From: JBQCEE01 sp051960575
Lineage (GTDB): Bacteria; Actinomycetota; Actinomycetes; Mycobacteriales; Jatrophihabitantaceae
Direction of reading: 5' to 3'
Assembly: GCF_051960575.1 (NCBI RefSeq)
Contig: NZ_JBQCEE010000384.1
Coordinates: 1-14,814, forward strand
Length of the DNA stretch: 14,814 nt
The notes beneath the pieces are model-generated. The model was given only the letters and a program-made list of their open reading frames with translations, was not told the DNA's origin and made no database searches. The position numbers and the translations under genes are program-made. Positions 6,282-11,903 of the stretch are shown here, piece after piece (the stretch's first letter is position 1; each line of letters opens with the position of its first letter).

Positions 6282-7695
6282 CGGGCACCGCCGCGCGCAG
6301 GGCGTCCCAGGCGGCCAGCACATGCCGCCGCTCGGTCTGCGGTGAGACGACGACGAAGCGCAGCACGGTGCGTCCGCCGACGACGGTGTGGGTGAGGAAC
6401 AGCGCGCCGGACGCGTTCACCGTGTCCATCACCGCCCGCGTCGCCTCGTCGCCCGCCCTCAGCCGGAAGGTCACCAGCGAGAGCGGGTGCGGCGCCACGA
6501 GCTCGAACCGGTCGTCGGACGCGACCAGCCGCGCGAACTCCTGCGCCAGCCCGACGCCGCTGCGGATGTGCTCGCGCAGGCCCTCGGCGCCGTACCAGCG
6601 CAGCACCGCCCAGAGTTTCAGCGCGCGGAAGCGGCGGCCGAGCGGCACGTGCCAGTCGCGGTAGTCGATCACCGCGCCCGCATCGGTGGCCGCGTTGCGC
6701 AGGTACTCGGGCAGGATCGACAGCGCCCCGACCAGCGCGGCCCGGTCGGCCACCCAGAACGCCGTGCAGTCGAAGTTGGTCAGCAGCCACTTGTGCGGGT
6801 TGGTGCAGTACGAGTCGGCCAGCTCGACCCCGTCGTTGAGCCAGCGGAACTCGTCGGCCACCGCGGCCACGCCCGCCCACGCCGCATCCACGTGCAGCCA
6901 CGCACCGGTCTCGTGGGCGATCGTCGCCAGCTCGCGCACCGGGTCGACCGAGCCCGTGCCGGTGGCGCCGACCGAGGCCACGACGAGCGCGGGCGTGACA
7001 CCCTCGGCGACGTCGCGCTCGATCAGCTCGCGCAGGTGCTCCGGACGCGCGGCCAGCGTCACCGGGTCGACGTCGAGCTTGCGCAGGGCGTCCGCGCCGA
7101 GACCCGCGATCCGGCACGCCTTCTCGACCGACGAGTGCGTCTGCGCCGACGTGTAGACCGCGAAGCGCCCGGACGCGACACCCTCGCGCTCCGTCCGGCC
7201 GCCGGAGACCCGGTGCAGCGCGGCGAGCAGGGCCACCAGCGCGGCGTCCGAGGCGCTGTGCTGGATGACGCCGCCGCCCGGACCGCCCGACGAGAACCGC
7301 TCGGGCAGCCCGAGCAGCGTTGCCAGCCAGTCGAGCACGTGCGTCTCGAGTTCGGTCGCCGCGGGGGAGGTCGACCACAACATGCCCTGCACCCCGAGCC
7401 CGGACGCGAGCAGGTCGCCCAGGATGGCCGGCCCGCTGGCGTTCGCCGAGAAGTAGGCGAAGTACGACGGGTGCTGCCAGTGCGTGATGCCCGGCAGGAT
7501 CACGCGGTCGAGGTCGGCGAGCAGCGCCTCGAACGGCTCGCCCTGCTCGGGTGGGTCGGCCGGCAGTTGCGCCCGGATGTCGCCCGGCTGCACCTGCGAC
7601 AGCACCGGGAAGGTCTCGATCCGCTCGTAGTAGTCGGCGATCCAGTCGACCACCTCGCGCCCGTACCGGCGGAACTCGTCCGGCGTCATGTGCAT
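6274..7695 (-). CDS. PLP-dependent aromatic-L-amino-acid-type decarboxylase (group II)
   Basis: A 473-residue fold-type-I PLP enzyme that would decarboxylate an aromatic amino acid (Trp, Tyr, Phe or DOPA) to the amine. Seen: THWQHPSYFAYF at 71-82, PAATELE at 111-117, His187 (THSSVEKA) to stack on PLP, Asp270 in HVDAAWAG to hold the pyridine nitrogen, and the Schiff-base Lys302 in NPHKW. Tyr331 lies 29 residues after Lys302, as the catalytic loop Tyr332 does after Lys303 in animal DOPA decarboxylase; keeping Tyr rather than Phe argues for a decarboxylase and not an aldehyde synthase. ATG 7695 is chosen because TAGGGT lies seven bases upstream (leaderless) and the protein then begins MHMTPDEFRRYG. 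The substrate cannot be assigned from sequence alone. Confidence 0.92.
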   Translation of the reverse strand: MHMTPDEFRRYGREVVDWIADYYERIETFPVLSQVQPGDIRAQLPADPPEQGEPFEALLADLDRVILPGITHWQHPSYFAYFSANASGPAILGDLLASGLGVQGMLWSTSPAATELETHVLDWLATLLGLPERFSSGGPGGGVIQHSASDAALVALLAALHRVSGGRTEREGVASGRFAVYTSAQTHSSVEKACRIAGLGADALRKLDVDPVTLAARPEHLRELIERDVAEGVTPALVVASVGATGTGSVDPVRELATIAHETGAWLHVDAAWAGVAAVADEFRWLNDGVELADSYCTNPHKWLLTNFDCTAFWVADRAALVGALSILPEYLRNAATDAGAVIDYRDWHVPLGRRFRALKLWAVLRWYGAEGLREHIRSGVGLAQEFARLVASDDRFELVAPHPLSLVTFRLRAGDEATRAVMDTVNASGALFLTHTVVGGRTVLRFVVVSPQTERRHVLAAWDALRAAVPAG

Positions 7696-7702
7696 GGCCG
7701 CG

Positions 7703-7708
7703 ACCCTA
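7703..7708 (-). promoter_or_regulatory. -10 element of the leaderless decarboxylase gene
   Basis: TAGGGT on the minus strand (7708-7703) is followed by seven bases and the ATG at 7695. It sits in the 25-base gap after the LAGLIDADG gene, so the decarboxylase has its own promoter. Confidence 0.55.
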
Positions 7709-7720
7709 TGCAATGGCCGA

Positions 7721-8476
7721 TCACGTCTTCGGCCCGATGTGCTCGTCCATCAGCGCCACGGACCCGCGACGGGCGATCGAGATGCTGTTCGGACGGTTGA
7801 ACCTCCACTCGACCCCTACCCGTTCCAAGGCCTGCCCCATGATCGCCAGGATGTCCCGCGACTCGTTGCTGAACATGTACCGCGGGTACTCGTATCGCCG
7901 TCCTCGGACCGTCACGCGATTGATGACCCGACAGCCGTCCGAGTGGATGAGGCCGCGAATGAGCGGCCACGTGTGCTCATCGACGAGGTCCTCCTGCCAC
8001 AGCGCCAGGAAGATCGGTCGCTCGTGCTTGCGGCCAGGCCCGTGCTGCGGGATGAGGCAGGTCCAGTGCCGCCAGACCGACTGGACGACGGCGACGCGAT
8101 CGCAGTCCTTCGGCCGGGTGAGGAAGGTGGGCCGTCCGCGAAGCACCTCCACGCAGTCACGGATCTCGGCGAGGATGTCCGGGTAGTCGAGGCAGGCGGA
8201 GATACGCAGCACCGGAACCTTCATCGACGTGACGAGGTGACCGTCGCCGAGGTACTGCCCGAGCAGATAGCTGTAGTGCTCGGGCGACGGACATGCCTCG
8301 TCGCGGCATGCGAAGCAGGTGGTTCGCGGGCGCGACGGGTCGTCGGAGACGAAGCGTCGGTTGGCCCACCGCCAGACAGCGGCCTGCGGCACCCCGAGCG
8401 CCGCGGCCACGGCGACCGTCGTCTCGCCGGCATTGACGAGGCGTCGCGCTCCGTCCCGGATCGCTCGCTCGTACAC
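7721..8476 (-). CDS. Freestanding LAGLIDADG homing-endonuclease-like protein with N-terminal HTH
   Basis: About 251 residues. Layout: a helix-turn-helix-like segment TVAVAAALGVPQAAVWRWANRR at about 20-41; a Cys cluster CFACRDEAC (Cys54, Cys57, Cys62) that may hold a metal; LAGLIDADG motif 1 as LLGQYLGDGH at 71-80; and motif 2 as LIRGLIHSDG at 172-181. Asp78 and Asp180 keep the acidic catalytic positions, so cleavage activity is possible. It has no intein splicing motifs. Such proteins are either homing endonucleases or domesticated DNA-binding regulators; I cannot tell which. It lies 34 bases behind tRNA-Leu on the same strand, with no clear promoter or ribosome site between them, and may be co-transcribed with it. 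The start is uncertain: GTG 8476 is the first one outside the tRNA gene, although the frame stays open into the tRNA. Confidence 0.75.
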   Translation of the reverse strand: MYERAIRDGARRLVNAGETTVAVAAALGVPQAAVWRWANRRFVSDDPSRPRTTCFACRDEACPSPEHYSYLLGQYLGDGHLVTSMKVPVLRISACLDYPDILAEIRDCVEVLRGRPTFLTRPKDCDRVAVVQSVWRHWTCLIPQHGPGRKHERPIFLALWQEDLVDEHTWPLIRGLIHSDGCRVINRVTVRGRRYEYPRYMFSNESRDILAIMGQALERVGVEWRFNRPNSISIARRGSVALMDEHIGPKT

Positions 8477-8509
8477 GGCTAGACCGTGCGCCCGAGGTAC
8501 GACAGGAAG

Positions 8510-8583
8510 TGCCCCCGGTCGGATTCGAACCGACACTGAACGGTGTTTGAGACCGCGCTCTCTACCGGTTGGAGTACAGGGGC
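8510..8583 (-). tRNA. tRNA-Leu(CAA) with a short variable region
   Basis: Cloverleaf on the minus strand: acceptor GCCCCTG (8583-8577) pairs with CGGGGGC (8517-8511), discriminator A8510; U8, A9; D-stem CTC/GAG with loop AACCGGTAGA; anticodon stem GCGGT/ACCGT around loop CTCAAAC, anticodon CAA at 8549-8547; variable region TCAGT, only five bases; T-arm GTCGG-TTCGAAT-CCGAC. CCA is not encoded. The D-loop form (A14, A15, YY, GG, TAGA, three-pair stem) matches E. coli tRNA-Leu (AATTGGTAGA), and A73 is the key leucine identity base, so the Leu call has support beyond the anticodon. The odd point is the missing long variable arm of bacterial leucine tRNAs. It should decode UUG, a rare codon in this GC-rich genome. 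Confidence 0.85.
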
Positions 8584-8598
8584 CGTCACGCAGCGGTC

Positions 8599-8604
8599 AT
8601 CGTA
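8599..8604 (-). promoter_or_regulatory. -10 element of tRNA-Leu
   Basis: TACGAT on the minus strand (8604-8599) would start transcription near 8592, about nine bases before the mature tRNA 5' end. No strong -35 is visible. Confidence 0.45.
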
Positions 8605-8611
8605 TCCCGGC

Positions 8612-8617
8612 TACTCT
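8612..8617 (+). promoter_or_regulatory. -10 element of pdtaR
   Basis: TACTCT would start transcription near 8624, leaving a leader of about 34 bases that carries AGGAGG at 8644-8649, eight bases before the GTG at 8658. It is divergent from the tRNA-Leu -10, with seven bases between the hexamers. Confidence 0.45.
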
Positions 8618-8657
8618 GGGCACTCGCGATCGTCGTCTGCCGCAGGAGGGTGCACCG

Positions 8658-9287
8658 GTGACTCCGGCCCAGTCGATGCGGGTCCTCATCGCCGAGGACG
8701 AGGCCCTGATCCGGCTCGACCTGCGCGAGATGCTCGAGGAGGAGGGCTTCACCGTCGTCGGTGAGGCCGCCGACGGGGAGCAGGCGGTCGTCCTGGCCAA
8801 GGAGCTCACGCCGGACGTCGTCATCTGCGACATCAAGATGCCGAAGATGGACGGCATCAGCGCGGCCGCCGAGATCACCGGCTCGCGCATCGCGCCGGTC
8901 GTCATGCTCACCGCGTTCAGCCAACGCGACCTCATCGAGCGCGCCCGCGACGCGGGCGCGATGGCCTACCTCATCAAGCCGTTCCAGAAGCGCGACCTGC
9001 TGCCCGCCATCGAGATGGCGACCTCGCGCTTCGCCGAGATCAAGGCGCTCGAGGACGAGGTCGGCGACCTCAAGCAACGGCTCGAGGCGCGCAAGCTCAT
9101 CGAGCGGGCGAAGGGCGCGCTCATGACCAAGCACGGTCTCTCCGAGCCCGAGGCGTTCCGCTGGATCCAGCGGGCGGCGATGGACAACCGCACGTCCATG
9201 CGCGCCGTCGCCGAGTTGATTTTGTCCGAGGACGCAACGAAGGACGGCGCAACCGGGACGAACGACCCGGTGACCCAGGAGCCCTGA
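8658..9287 (+). CDS. pdtaR: ANTAR-domain response regulator, PdtaR (Rv1626) family
   Basis: A 209-residue two-domain antiterminator. The receiver (about 7-122) has the acidic pair Glu13-Asp14, phosphoacceptor Asp58 in CDIKMPKMDG, Thr85 and Lys107 in the IKPF turn. A coiled linker (about 123-145) leads to the ANTAR RNA-binding domain (about 146-190) with ERAKGALMTKHGLSEPEAF and the aromatic/Ala-rich WIQRAAMDNRTSMRAVAE end. Family knowledge: the cognate kinase PdtaS phosphorylates it, and ANTAR proteins bind paired hairpins to stop transcription termination. The partner kinase is not in this window. The GTG at 8658 is fixed by AGGAGG eight bases upstream; ATG 8676 is a weaker alternative. It is divergent from tRNA-Leu and upstream of the liv operon. 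Two UUG codons stand close together near its end (codons 187 and 189). Confidence 0.95.
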   Translation: MTPAQSMRVLIAEDEALIRLDLREMLEEEGFTVVGEAADGEQAVVLAKELTPDVVICDIKMPKMDGISAAAEITGSRIAPVVMLTAFSQRDLIERARDAGAMAYLIKPFQKRDLLPAIEMATSRFAEIKALEDEVGDLKQRLEARKLIERAKGALMTKHGLSEPEAFRWIQRAAMDNRTSMRAVAELILSEDATKDGATGTNDPVTQEP

Positions 9288-9288
9288 G

Positions 9289-9325
9289 CCTGGCAGGGTG
9301 ACCGAGGCTGTCGCGGCCAGGTCAC
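9289..9325 (+). terminator. Weak, mutually exclusive stems after pdtaR
   Basis: Two bases after the pdtaR stop, CCTGGC (9289-9294) can pair with GCCAGG (9316-9321), or GTGACC (9298-9303) with GGTCAC (9320-9325). The two pairings compete for 9320-9321. There is no T-tract. This is a possible terminator, of low certainty. Confidence 0.3.
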
Positions 9326-9376
9326 GAGAACATCACGGGCCATCCGCGGTTCCAACGCTCGTAACACTTTCGGGGT

Positions 9377-9382
9377 TAGGGT
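9377..9382 (+). promoter_or_regulatory. -10 element of the liv operon
   Basis: TAGGGT lies about 75 bases before the livK start; transcription would begin near 9389. No good -35 is seen. GGTTCCAAC (9348-9356) and GGTTCCGAC (9380-9388) form a near-perfect direct repeat 32 bp apart, and the second copy overlaps the -10, as an operator might. The resulting leader of about 70 bases holds a hairpin at 9416-9433 (GGGG-CGC, loop CGA, GCG, bulged T, CCCC) 14 bases before the AGGAGG ribosome site. Confidence 0.5.
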
Positions 9383-9457
9383 TCCGACCATTCGCGGCCG
9401 ACTGGCCCGGAAGGCGGGGCGCCGAGCGTCCCCCGACTCGTCTTTTCAGGAGGACAC

Positions 9458-10714
9458 GTGCGGTTCCGGAGGATCCTCGGCGTCTCGGTGGCGGTGGCAG
9501 TCGCCGCGACCGGCGTCTCTGCGTGCAAGAGCTCGGGCAGCGGGGGCGGTGGTGGCGGCGGCAAGACGCTGACCATCTCGAGCGACCTGCCGCTGCAGGG
9601 TTCGAACAAGGACACCAGCGACTCGGCCAACAAGATGATCCAGCTCTACCTGGACAAGGTCGGCAACAAGGCAGGGAACTTCAAGATCAAGTTCACGACC
9701 TACGACGACTCGACCGCCTCGACCGGCGCGTGGGACCCCGCGACCTGCACGGCGAACGCGAACAAGCACGTCGCCACGACCGACGAGGTCGCGGTCATGG
9801 GCACCTACAACTCCGGCTGCGCCAAGCTGGAGGTGCCGATCCTCAACGCGGCCCCGATGCTCATGGTGTCGGACGCGAACACCAACCCCGGTCTGACCAA
9901 GACGTGGGACCCGGGTGAGCCGGACAAGTACTACCCGAGCGGCAAGCGCAACTACGCCCGTGTCGTCACCACCGACGACTATCAGGGTTCGGCCGCGGCC
10001 GACTTCGCGTCGCAGACGCTGAAGGTCAAGAAGTGCTACATCGTCAACGACAACTCGACCTACGGTCAGGGTGTCGGACGCGCGTTCCAGACGGCGGCCC
10101 AGAAGGACGGCATCACCGTCGCCGGCAACGACGCGTGGGACGCGAAGGCCACCAACTACACCGCGCTGTTCACCAAGATCAAGAACACCGGCGCCGACTG
10201 CCTCTACGTCGCCGGCACGTACGACCAGAACGGTGGCCAGCTGGTCAAGGACAAGTTCAACGTCCTCGGTGACAACACCAAGGTGAAGATGATCGGCCCC
10301 GACGGCTTCACCGGCTACCCGGACCTCGACAAGCAGCCGCAGTCGCAGGGCATGTACCTCACCTTCGCCGGCCTCGCGTCCGAGCAGCTGCTGAAGATCA
10401 AGGGCCCGGGCGGCGACCTGCTGAACGCGTACAAGCAGAAGTACGGCTCGTACCCGGTCGGCAACTACCCGCTCTACGCGGTCGCCGCGGTGCAGGTCAT
10501 CCTGGCCGCCATCGCGAAGTCGGACGGCACGCGCCAGTCGATCGTCGACCAGGTGTTCTCCGGCTCGGGCATCACCATCCCGCAGTCCGACTCGGTGCTC
10601 GGCAAGGAGCTGGTCATCGACCCGAAGACCGGTGACGTCAACGCCCGCGACGTCTCGGTGCTCGTCATGAAGAACAACCAGGAGACGTTCCTGCAGCCGC
10701 AGACCGTCAAGTAA
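9458..10714 (+). CDS. livK: Branched-chain amino-acid ABC transporter substrate-binding lipoprotein
   Basis: A 418-residue type-I periplasmic-binding-fold protein that captures a substrate outside the membrane and delivers it to LivHM. The N-terminus is a lipoprotein signal: basic MRFRR, a hydrophobic run, then lipobox VSAC with Cys23 as the lipidation site. A Gly/Ser-rich tether (about 24-35) precedes LTISSDLPLQGSNKDTS, the usual first strand and ligand loop. The Leu/Ile/Val-binding family also takes amides, urea and aromatic acids, so the exact ligand is open. AGGAGG at 9448-9453 supports the GTG at 9458. It is followed by a strong hairpin before livH, and the codon choice looks strongly biased, in keeping with high expression. 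Confidence 0.93.
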   Translation: MRFRRILGVSVAVAVAATGVSACKSSGSGGGGGGGKTLTISSDLPLQGSNKDTSDSANKMIQLYLDKVGNKAGNFKIKFTTYDDSTASTGAWDPATCTANANKHVATTDEVAVMGTYNSGCAKLEVPILNAAPMLMVSDANTNPGLTKTWDPGEPDKYYPSGKRNYARVVTTDDYQGSAAADFASQTLKVKKCYIVNDNSTYGQGVGRAFQTAAQKDGITVAGNDAWDAKATNYTALFTKIKNTGADCLYVAGTYDQNGGQLVKDKFNVLGDNTKVKMIGPDGFTGYPDLDKQPQSQGMYLTFAGLASEQLLKIKGPGGDLLNAYKQKYGSYPVGNYPLYAVAAVQVILAAIAKSDGTRQSIVDQVFSGSGITIPQSDSVLGKELVIDPKTGDVNARDVSVLVMKNNQETFLQPQTVK

Positions 10715-10729
10715 GGGCATTCCGGCAGG

Positions 10730-10766
10730 CCGGGTGTCGTCGGCGGACCTCGCCGGCGACACCCGG
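10730..10766 (+). terminator. 16-bp hairpin between livK and livH (attenuator)
   Basis: CCGGGTGTCGTCGGCG (10730-10745) pairs with CGCCGGCGACACCCGG (10751-10766) over all 16 positions, one a G-T wobble, with loop GACCT. It starts 15 bases after the livK stop and has no T-tract. It may partly stop transcription or protect the livK mRNA 3' end, giving more binding protein than permease. Confidence 0.7.
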
Positions 10767-10844
10767 TCGCCGTTCACGGACCTTGCGCGTGACCCGCGCG
10801 AGGGATCGAATAGGCACTTCCCACCCGGACGGAGTGAGCAACGC

Positions 10845-11900
10845 GTGACCGCAGTGGCGAGCAGAGCCGGACGGCGCAGCTTGGTGCGCACGCGGGACCA
10901 GATCGAGCAGGGCATCGCGCTGCTGCTCGTCGCCGGTCTCGTCATCTGGCTGATCAAGAACCTCATCGACGGCCCCACCGAGTGGGGCAACACGATGGTG
11001 AGCGGGCTGAGCAACGGTGCGCTCTACGCGTTGATCGCGCTGGGGTACACCCTCGTCTACGGCATCATCGAGCTCATCAACTTCGCCCACGGCGACCTGT
11101 TCATGCTGGGCACCGTGCTGACCTCGAACATGATGGTCAACTGGATCGGCGCGACCTCGCCGACGGCCGGCGGCTTCGCGGCGCTCGGCCTCACCATGAT
11201 CGTCGCGATGATCATGTGCGCCTCGATCAACATGGGCGCCGAGTTCTTCGCCTACCGGCGCTTGCGCAGCGCGCCCAAGCTGGCGCCGCTCATCACCGCG
11301 GTCGGCCTGAGCTTCGTCTTCCAGAACATCGGCCAGCTCATCAACGGCGCCGGTCAGAAGAACTGGAACACCGTCTTCTCCAACGCCAAGGGCTCGGACA
11401 TCGGCTTCAACCTCGGTGGCATCCGCATCCCGTGGTCGTTCGTCGTCGTCGTGAGCGTGACGACCGTGGTGCTGCTGCTGCTCACCTTCATCGTCAAGGG
11501 CACCAAGCAGGGCAAGGCGATGCGCGCCACCGCGCAGGACCAGGACGGCGCCCGGCTGATGGGCATCAACGTCAACCGGACGATCTCGTTCACCTTCGCC
11601 CTCGGCGGCGCGATGGCCGGCGTCGCGGCCGTGCTCTACATGGAGTCGGTGGGCACCACCCGCTACGACGCCGGCTTCCGCCTCGGCCTGTTCGCCTTCA
11701 CCGCTGCCGTGCTCGGAGGCATCGGCAACCTCACCGGCGCGGTCATCGGCGGTGTCGCCATCGGCATCATCGAGGCGCAGAACGACGTCTACGGCTTCGG
11801 GTCGGACTGGAAGAACACCGTCGTGTTCGGCATCTTGATCCTCACCCTCGTGTTCAAACCCGAGGGCGTGCTCGGCAAGCGGACGACGGAGAAGGTGTAG
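10845..11900 (+). CDS. livH: Branched-chain amino-acid ABC transporter permease LivH
   Basis: A 351-residue inner-membrane permease that pairs with LivM to form the channel. Hydrophobic segments begin at about residue 22, and the family hallmark GLSNGALYALIALGYTLVYG (54-73) followed by IIELINFAHGDLFMLG (74-89) is clear. The cytoplasmic loop that contacts the ATPases is in the ATAQDQDGARLMGIN region. GTG 10845 is chosen because GGAG lies ten bases upstream; a longer frame reaching back to 10734 would start inside the hairpin and add a charged, non-conserved leader. A weak internal promoter (TTGCGC 10783-10788, 17 bp, TCGAAT 10806-10811) could restart transcription after the hairpin. It ends three bases before livM. 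Confidence 0.92.
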   Translation: MTAVASRAGRRSLVRTRDQIEQGIALLLVAGLVIWLIKNLIDGPTEWGNTMVSGLSNGALYALIALGYTLVYGIIELINFAHGDLFMLGTVLTSNMMVNWIGATSPTAGGFAALGLTMIVAMIMCASINMGAEFFAYRRLRSAPKLAPLITAVGLSFVFQNIGQLINGAGQKNWNTVFSNAKGSDIGFNLGGIRIPWSFVVVVSVTTVVLLLLTFIVKGTKQGKAMRATAQDQDGARLMGINVNRTISFTFALGGAMAGVAAVLYMESVGTTRYDAGFRLGLFAFTAAVLGGIGNLTGAVIGGVAIGIIEAQNDVYGFGSDWKNTVVFGILILTLVFKPEGVLGKRTTEKV

Positions 11901-11903
11901 CCG

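Noticed and set aside
7721..8476. Intein or intron-encoded origin of the LAGLIDADG protein
   Set aside because: There are no flanking extein sequences, no splicing-block residues and no interrupted host gene; the adjacent tRNA is continuous, with no intron.
8477..8536. Extension of the LAGLIDADG protein back to a start inside tRNA-Leu
   Set aside because: The first residues would be translated tRNA T-arm and acceptor sequence, a common annotation artefact. The start was moved to GTG 8476, though that start is itself not well marked.
9361..9376. GlnR-type box (GTAAC, six bases, then a second half) upstream of livK
   Set aside because: GTAAC is present but the second half reads GGGGT instead of a GAAAC-like site, so the match is too poor.
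10734..10844. Longer livH start at 10734
   Set aside because: It begins within the hairpin after livK and adds a charged, non-conserved leader, while GTG 10845 has a ribosome site.
9446..11014. Minus-strand frame opposite livK (522 codons)
   Set aside because: A shadow of livK in another frame; no start signal and no recognisable domain.
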